Source: Lachnospiraceae bacterium (GTDB lineage Bacteria > Bacillota > Clostridia > Lachnospirales > Lachnospiraceae). Taken from it: DNA of 64,000 nucleotides. The notes beneath the pieces were generated by a model. The model searched no databases and had not been told where the DNA came from. It worked only from the letters and a program-made list of their open reading frames with translations. Position 1 is the stretch's first letter, and the number at the start of each line of letters is the position of its first letter. The position numbers were made by a program, and so were the translations under genes. The DNA lies in NCBI GenBank assembly GCA_017550165.1, contig JAFZQH010000013.1, positions 1 to 64,000 on the forward strand. The letters run 5' to 3'. Shown one piece after another: positions 59,880 to 64,000 of the stretch.

Positions 59880-60994
59880 TGCATCACCTGCTCTTCCTCA
59901 AGGATGATGCCCCTTGATACGCTCAAAGCCAGTCCCATCTCCGCCAGCAGGAAGCATATGGCGGTCCCGCCGTAGCTTATGAAAGGCAGCGTTACTCCGG
60001 TATTGGGTATGCTGTTGGTCACGACGGCTATATTAAGTATAACCTGCAGGGCGATATGTCCCATGATCCCCACGACCAGCAGGGACCCGAAGAGATCCTT
60101 GGAATTGGTGGCGATCACCATGAACCTCCAGAGCATGAGCCCGAAGATAAGGATAACTCCCAGGGCTCCCAGAACCCCCAGTTCCTCACAGACTATGGAG
60201 AAGATCATGTCATTCTGGGCTTCCGGCAGGCTGCCCATTTTCTGGATACTCTCCCCCAGTCCCTTGCCGAACCACCCTCCGGCTCCGATGGCATACAGGC
60301 CCTGAACGGTCTGGTTACCTGCTTCCAGAAGCTCCGGGTGAAGCCAGTATTTGATACGGTCCATCCTGTACCCCTGCACTATAATGAATGCGCCACCCAC
60401 ACCGGCCGCCAGAACCGCCGGCACGGCAAAATGTATATATTTCGGGCTTGCCACAAATATTATGATCATTCCCACCATGAAAATGATAATTGCTGAGCTT
60501 AAGTTACTGAGTGCCACTATGGCTGAGATGGGAAGCAGCCACGCCACCGTCTTAAGCATATTTTTAAGCCTGCCCATGGATTTGGGCGCCTGGCATATGT
60601 ATCTGGCGATAAAGAGGATCACGGCGATCTTGGCCAGCTCCGCCGGCTGAAAGGAAAGCCCGCCTATATTAAGCCACCTGGCCGATCCGTTGATCTTGTC
60701 GCTGACTATGAGAACGGCTATGGACAGGCCGCATGACAGCAGATAGGCAGGAATGGCGAATTTCTTCCAGAAGTTATAGGGAACCATGGTGGTAAAGAAC
60801 ATGAGCACCAGTCCTATACCCGTTGCTATCCCCTGCTTCCTCAGATAAAAGGTGGCATCGTGAAAATGTGCCTCTGCATAATGGTAACTTGTAGAATAGA
60901 GCATAACAAGACCGAATGCTATCATAAACAGCACCAGAAAAAGAAGAGTATAATCAAAATAATTCTTTTTTTCCTTTTTCTCTTTCCTACTCAT
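59876..60994 (-). CDS. ftsW: Peptidoglycan glycosyltransferase / division protein FtsW
   Basis: A 372-residue SEDS protein with ten membrane segments: YFDYTLLFLVLFMIAFGLVM, NIGGLSFQPAELAKIAVILF, GLGESIQKMGSLPEAQNDMI, NTGVTLPFISYGGTA. It polymerises lipid II at the septum with a cognate PBP. I start at the ATG at 60994 (GGAG seven bases upstream); the open frame continues into the murD end, but that extension is hydrophilic, overlaps murD by about 190 bases and has no family resemblance. Palindromic repeat copy B lies directly upstream. Confidence 0.95.
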   Translation of the reverse strand: MSRKEKKEKKNYFDYTLLFLVLFMIAFGLVMLYSTSYHYAEAHFHDATFYLRKQGIATGIGLVLMFFTTMVPYNFWKKFAIPAYLLSCGLSIAVLIVSDKINGSARWLNIGGLSFQPAELAKIAVILFIARYICQAPKSMGRLKNMLKTVAWLLPISAIVALSNLSSAIIIFMVGMIIIFVASPKYIHFAVPAVLAAGVGGAFIIVQGYRMDRIKYWLHPELLEAGNQTVQGLYAIGAGGWFGKGLGESIQKMGSLPEAQNDMIFSIVCEELGVLGALGVILIFGLMLWRFMVIATNSKDLFGSLLVVGIMGHIALQVILNIAVVTNSIPNTGVTLPFISYGGTAICFLLAEMGLALSVSRGIILEEEQVMQ

Positions 60995-61005
60995 ATACAC
61001 TCCAA

Positions 61006-61032
61006 CAAGACAGAGAACCGTCCCCTGTCTTG
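61006..61032. repeat. 27-bp palindromic repeat, copy B
   Basis: CAAGACAG (61006-61013) and CTGTCTTG (61025-61032) around GAACCGTCCC. It fills the gap between murD and ftsW and is the exact reverse complement of copy C (62401-62427). Confidence 0.93.
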
Positions 61033-61037
61033 CTAAC

Positions 61038-62390
61038 TTATTTCCGGACGAGTTCCTTGAAAATGCGTCCTCGCTCTTCGTAATTTTTGAACATGCCCCA
61101 GCTGGCACAGGCGGGGGATAGAAGGACTGCGTCCCCGGGCTTCGCCGCCTTGATGCATGTCTCGACCGCTTCCTCAAATGTATCACAAAGCACGGTATGA
61201 GTAAAACCGCACCTCTCTGCCGCATCACGGATCTTCTCTCTGGTCTGTCCGATAAGTACCAGAAGTTTTACCTTATCTCCGAAGGAACCTATCCATTCCT
61301 CATAGTCGGAGTTCTTGTCATATCCGCCTCCGATAAGGATAGTAGGACGCTCCATGGCCTCAACCGCCTTGATGGCCGCATCCGGGTTGGTCCCCTTGGA
61401 ATCGTTGTAATATCTTACGCCGTTTTTCTCAACAACAAACTCGATCCTGTGTTCAACCGCATTGAATCCTTTAACCCCTTTTATAATGGTTTCCTGAGGG
61501 ATACCGGCGGCAAGACAGATTCCTATAGCTGCCATTACATTTTCGTAATTGTGCCGCCCCAAAAGCTTCATCTCATCCGTGCGGAGAAGGAATACCTCAT
61601 GGGCTCCGTCATTATAATAAAACTCTTTTCCCTTAAGGTACAGCCCCTTATCAAGGATCTCGCTGCTGCTGAAGAAAATGACCTTCGGCCTGAGATCGCT
61701 CCTCTCTCCGAAACCCTTTAGAAGCGGGTCATCGTAGTTTAATACTATAGTGTCATCCTCCGTCTGGTTCTTGGTTATATCGTATTTCGCCTGAGCATAA
61801 TTCTCGAAAGTGCCGTGTCTGTCCAGATGATCGGGGGTGATGTTGAGGATCGCACTGACCTGCGAATGAAATTCCACGGTCGTCTCCAGCTGGAAGCTGC
61901 TGATCTCCAGCACTGTCAGGGAGTTATCCGTGGTCTTGGGCGCACAGGTTGTATAAGCCACTCCGATATTCCCGGTGACAAAGGTATCCTTTGTATGGAG
62001 GGCGCATATCTCCCCTACAAGCGAAGTAGTGGTAGTCTTGCCGTTTGTGCCGGTAATGGCCAGGATCTTCCCCCTGTTAAAACGGTAGGCAAGTTCAACC
62101 TCACCCCATACCCGGGCCCCGGCTGCTTTCAGTCTCATCACATCCGGATTGGAGGGGGGCACCCCGGGGCTTAATACTGTGATATCCGTAGCCTTGACCA
62201 CTTCATCCGGGAGAACTCCGGTCACGATATCGAACTTGATATCCACTCCTACCTTTTCACGAAGTGCTTCTTTATCCAGTTCCTTATTTCCATCATATAA
62301 CGTAATGTTCTCCGTGACGGTGGACAGCAGCTGTACAGATCCTATGCCGCTTATCCCCGCCCCGAACACGAGATAGTTTTTATCCTTCAT
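61038..62390 (-). CDS. murD: UDP-N-acetylmuramoylalanine-D-glutamate ligase
   Basis: A 450-residue Mur ligase adding D-Glu to UDP-MurNAc-L-Ala. The Rossmann-like start is KNYLVFGAGISGIGSVQLLS; the ATP loop is ILAITGTNGKTTTTSLVGEI; other marks are LEISSFQLETT, NITPDHLDRHG, and NDSKGTNPDAAIKAVEAM. I start at the ATG at 62390 with GGAGG five bases upstream; an upstream in-frame extension crosses repeat copy C and overlaps mraY, so I reject it. The palindromic repeats B and C lie immediately on both sides of the gene. Confidence 0.96.
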   Translation of the reverse strand: MKDKNYLVFGAGISGIGSVQLLSTVTENITLYDGNKELDKEALREKVGVDIKFDIVTGVLPDEVVKATDITVLSPGVPPSNPDVMRLKAAGARVWGEVELAYRFNRGKILAITGTNGKTTTTSLVGEICALHTKDTFVTGNIGVAYTTCAPKTTDNSLTVLEISSFQLETTVEFHSQVSAILNITPDHLDRHGTFENYAQAKYDITKNQTEDDTIVLNYDDPLLKGFGERSDLRPKVIFFSSSEILDKGLYLKGKEFYYNDGAHEVFLLRTDEMKLLGRHNYENVMAAIGICLAAGIPQETIIKGVKGFNAVEHRIEFVVEKNGVRYYNDSKGTNPDAAIKAVEAMERPTILIGGGYDKNSDYEEWIGSFGDKVKLLVLIGQTREKIRDAAERCGFTHTVLCDTFEEAVETCIKAAKPGDAVLLSPACASWGMFKNYEERGRIFKELVRK

Positions 62391-62400
62391 ATAACCTCCG

Positions 62401-62427
62401 CAAGACAGGGGACGGTTCTCTGTCTTG
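62401..62427. repeat. 27-bp palindromic repeat, copy C
   Basis: CAAGACAG (62401-62408) and CTGTCTTG (62420-62427) around GGGACGGTTC. It lies between the mraY stop and the murD ribosome site, inverted relative to copy B. Confidence 0.93.
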
Positions 62428-62433
62428 TAACTA

Positions 62434-63402
62434 TTAAAATCCGGGTTTGAACGCAATTAACGAGATAAGGCACATCAACACCGTGATCACCGTAAATACC
62501 GTCACGATCTTTGTCTCCGACCATCCGCACAGTTCAAAATGATGATGTATGGGAGACATCTTGAATATCCTTTTCCCATGGGTCAGTTTAAAATAAGTTA
62601 CCTGGATCATCACGGATAAGATCTCCACAAAATAGATCAACCCGAACAGGAGGATGAACCAGGGTATCCTCATCATAAATGCCGATGCCGCCACGAAGCC
62701 TCCCAAAGCCAGAGACCCCGTATCGCCCATAAAAACCTTGGCCGGATAGGCGTTAAAAAGCAAAAATCCCATCAAAGCCCCGCATACGGCTGCCGTAACC
62801 GGTTCGATGCCTGCTCCCTCCATAAGAGACAGAAAGGTGAGGAAAGCCGCCACCACAAATGTTACCGAAGATGCCAGGCCGTCCAGGCCGTCCGTAAAAT
62901 TAACCGCATTAACGGTCCCCAGCACCGCCACGATAACAAATGGTACCGTCAGCACCGAAAAATGCATCATTGCACCGCCGGTAAAGGGGATATATGCGTC
63001 GGAAAAATCCATGTTAAGGAATCTTTCCGTATATAGTATAAAGCCGATGGTGACCAGAAACTCAAGTATTAGCTTCTGCCAGGCAATAAGCCCGTCCTTG
63101 CTCTTTTTTACTACCTTAAGGTAATCGTCGATAAAGCCGATGATGCCGAAGCCCAGGGTCAGTATGAGAACAGGCACTACCCCCGGGTAAGACCTTGCAA
63201 ACACCAGTGAAGCAACAAGAATGCCTAAGATTATCATGATCCCGCCCATGGTGGGTGTCCCTGCCTTCTTGTGGTGGGAAGTCAGTTCCTCCCTCTCCGT
63301 CTGTCCGAACTTCAGCCTGCGCAGCGCCGGGATGAGAAATGGTCCCACGGCAGCCGATACCGCAAATGATATAAAGACCGCAAGTATGATGTTTAACTGC
63401 AT
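62434..63402 (-). CDS. mraY: Phospho-N-acetylmuramoyl-pentapeptide transferase
   Basis: A 322-residue membrane enzyme (ten segments) making lipid I. Motifs: KKAGTPTMGGIMI, FGIIGFIDDYLKVVKKSKDG, NFTDGLDGLA, GDTGSLALGG and SPIHHHFELCGWSE, including the catalytic Asp residues and the HHH box. The ATG at 63402 with GGAAGTGG upstream gives the normal length; a TTG eight codons earlier lacks a ribosome site. It follows the transpeptidase gene after 185 bases containing a terminator, so mraY may have its own promoter. Confidence 0.96.
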   Translation of the reverse strand: MQLNIILAVFISFAVSAAVGPFLIPALRRLKFGQTEREELTSHHKKAGTPTMGGIMIILGILVASLVFARSYPGVVPVLILTLGFGIIGFIDDYLKVVKKSKDGLIAWQKLILEFLVTIGFILYTERFLNMDFSDAYIPFTGGAMMHFSVLTVPFVIVAVLGTVNAVNFTDGLDGLASSVTFVVAAFLTFLSLMEGAGIEPVTAAVCGALMGFLLFNAYPAKVFMGDTGSLALGGFVAASAFMMRIPWFILLFGLIYFVEILSVMIQVTYFKLTHGKRIFKMSPIHHHFELCGWSETKIVTVFTVITVLMCLISLIAFKPGF

Positions 63403-63472
63403 ATTACACGTCCACTTCCATTTCAAAGCATTTTTATAATATTATCATAACTCATATATCGAAATAACACAA

Positions 63473-63498
63473 ACCCCGTAAGTGGAGTCTTACGGGGT
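63473..63498 (-). terminator. Terminator after the transpeptidase gene
   Basis: ACCCCGTAAG (63473-63482) and CTTACGGGGT (63489-63498), a perfect 10-bp stem with a 6-base loop, followed on the minus strand by TTTGTGTTATTT. It would separate the transpeptidase transcript from mraY or allow partial read-through. Confidence 0.8.
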
Positions 63499-63587
63499 CG
63501 TGCGCAGCTTAAAAGGTTTTGTTTGCAAAGGAGATTGTTTTCAAGCTGCTGTAGCATAGGAGTATTATGAAAAGTTTATCTTGTAAG

Positions 63588-64000
63588 CTAATTTTGGGTC
63601 TGAGGCTTTTCCATATCCTGGTCAGGATATATGTTCATATAGGGGAAGGCTTCCTCTAATATGGACTTGGCCAGTTCCGATGCGAACCTTGCCTGATCCT
63701 GCTTCTCATCATTGGGCTCATCAATGACCACGTAAATGAAAACTTCCGGATTCTCTGCCGGTGCATACGCCGCAAGGGATACTACATATGTATTCGCCTC
63801 TCTGGGAAGCTTCTGCGCTGTTCCCGTCTTGCCTCCCATGGAATAACCCTCTACATGGGCCAGTTTGGCGGTTCCCGTCTCCACGGTAGTCTTCATGTAC
63901 TGCATAAGCTTCTTCTGAGTAATATCGGAAATGGTCTGCTTCATTACCACCGGTTCGATGGTCTGGACCGTTTCGCCCTTGGCGTTCAATATCCTTTTTA
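63588..64000 (-). CDS. Penicillin-binding transpeptidase (PBP2/SpoVD type), N-terminus beyond window
   Basis: The frame is open through the right edge, giving the last ~137 residues. Upstream codons at 63990-63998 read K-R-I, so the true start lies outside; the TTG at 63987 is only an internal codon. GYSMGGKTGTAQKLPR holds the KTG box of the transpeptidase domain, and VSLAAYAPAENPEVFIYVVI the following strand. Position before mraY is that of spoVD/ftsI in clostridial wall clusters. No PASTA domain follows; the protein ends 70-80 residues after the KTG box. Division PBP and sporulation SpoVD cannot be separated from this fragment. Confidence 0.9.
   Translation of the reverse strand, partial: KRILNAKGETVQTIEPVVMKQTISDITQKKLMQYMKTTVETGTAKLAHVEGYSMGGKTGTAQKLPREANTYVVSLAAYAPAENPEVFIYVVIDEPNDEKQDQARFASELAKSILEEAFPYMNIYPDQDMEKPQTQN

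Noticed and set aside
60995-61228. In-frame N-terminal extension of ftsW into the murD coding region
   Set aside because: It overlaps murD by about 190 bases, crosses the palindromic repeat, lacks a ribosome site and reads as basic low-quality sequence; the ATG at 60994 has GGAG and gives the normal FtsW length.
62391-62456. In-frame upstream extension of murD
   Set aside because: It crosses repeat copy C and the mraY stop; the ATG at 62390 has GGAGG five bases upstream.

Overview
The window looks like a chromosomal segment of an anaerobic Gram-positive member of the Clostridia, most likely a Lachnospiraceae (Butyrivibrio/Roseburia-like). The grounds are strong Shine-Dalgarno sites with many TTG/GTG starts, a division/wall cluster PBP-mraY-murD-ftsW-ftsQ, ftsZ, a class B sortase, an EtfA with an N-terminal ferredoxin domain, and many secreted proteins with bacterial Ig-like domains. 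The genus is inference. Almost everything is on the minus strand; only padR, the YfhO-family gene and one 30-codon gene are on plus. No rRNA, tRNA, CRISPR or intact insertion sequence was seen.

Layout from left to right. 1-7209: a large secreted Ig-like protein (cut by the window edge), a DHHW protein and an MBOAT acyltransferase (probable surface O-acetylation pair), and folC. 7229-15279: a membrane hybrid histidine kinase whose phospho-acceptor His is replaced by Arg, a uracil permease, a coiled-coil/SleB wall hydrolase and a GGDEF-histidine kinase-receiver protein. 15391-21717: a five-gene operon (CoA-transferase, acyl-CoA ligase, acyl-CoA dehydrogenase, EtfB, ferredoxin-EtfA) with the gene content and order of carABCDE, the electron-bifurcating caffeyl-CoA reductase operon of Acetobacterium woodii. 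A divergent, genuinely PadR-like phenolic-acid regulator lies next to it, and a PadR-type inverted repeat fits exactly inside the operon promoter. This is the strongest candidate system: regulated anaerobic reduction of hydroxycinnamates or similar enoates.

22493-30691: a YfhO-family membrane protein, a receiver/HD-GYP/GGDEF/GAF protein, shikimate kinase, a cytidylate-kinase-like protein and a DUF4143 ATPase preceded by three 15-bp repeats at an exact 32-bp period. 30941-37515: secreted proteins, four of which share an N-terminal domain I cannot name (two with Ig-like domains, two a recent tandem duplication), plus a transglutaminase-like Ig protein and a small acidic membrane-anchored protein.

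37670-56228: a surface-glycopolymer locus with an LCP ligase, initiating sugar-phosphate transferase, Wzz-like protein, flippase, polymerase, GT2, two pyruvyl-transferase-family proteins, an F420-dehydrogenase-beta-like protein, three LicD domains in two genes, a Stealth phosphotransferase, a CotH-like kinase, an IspD/TarI-type cytidylyltransferase and an epimerase. Together they suggest a phosphodiester-decorated polymer.

56295-64000: sortase B, ftsZ, a probable Fst-like type I toxin gene with its own promoter and bidirectional terminator, then ftsQ, ftsW, murD, mraY and the 3' end of a transpeptidase gene. Two 27-bp palindromic repeats in exact inverted orientation bracket murD; a relative lies just upstream of the epimerase gene.
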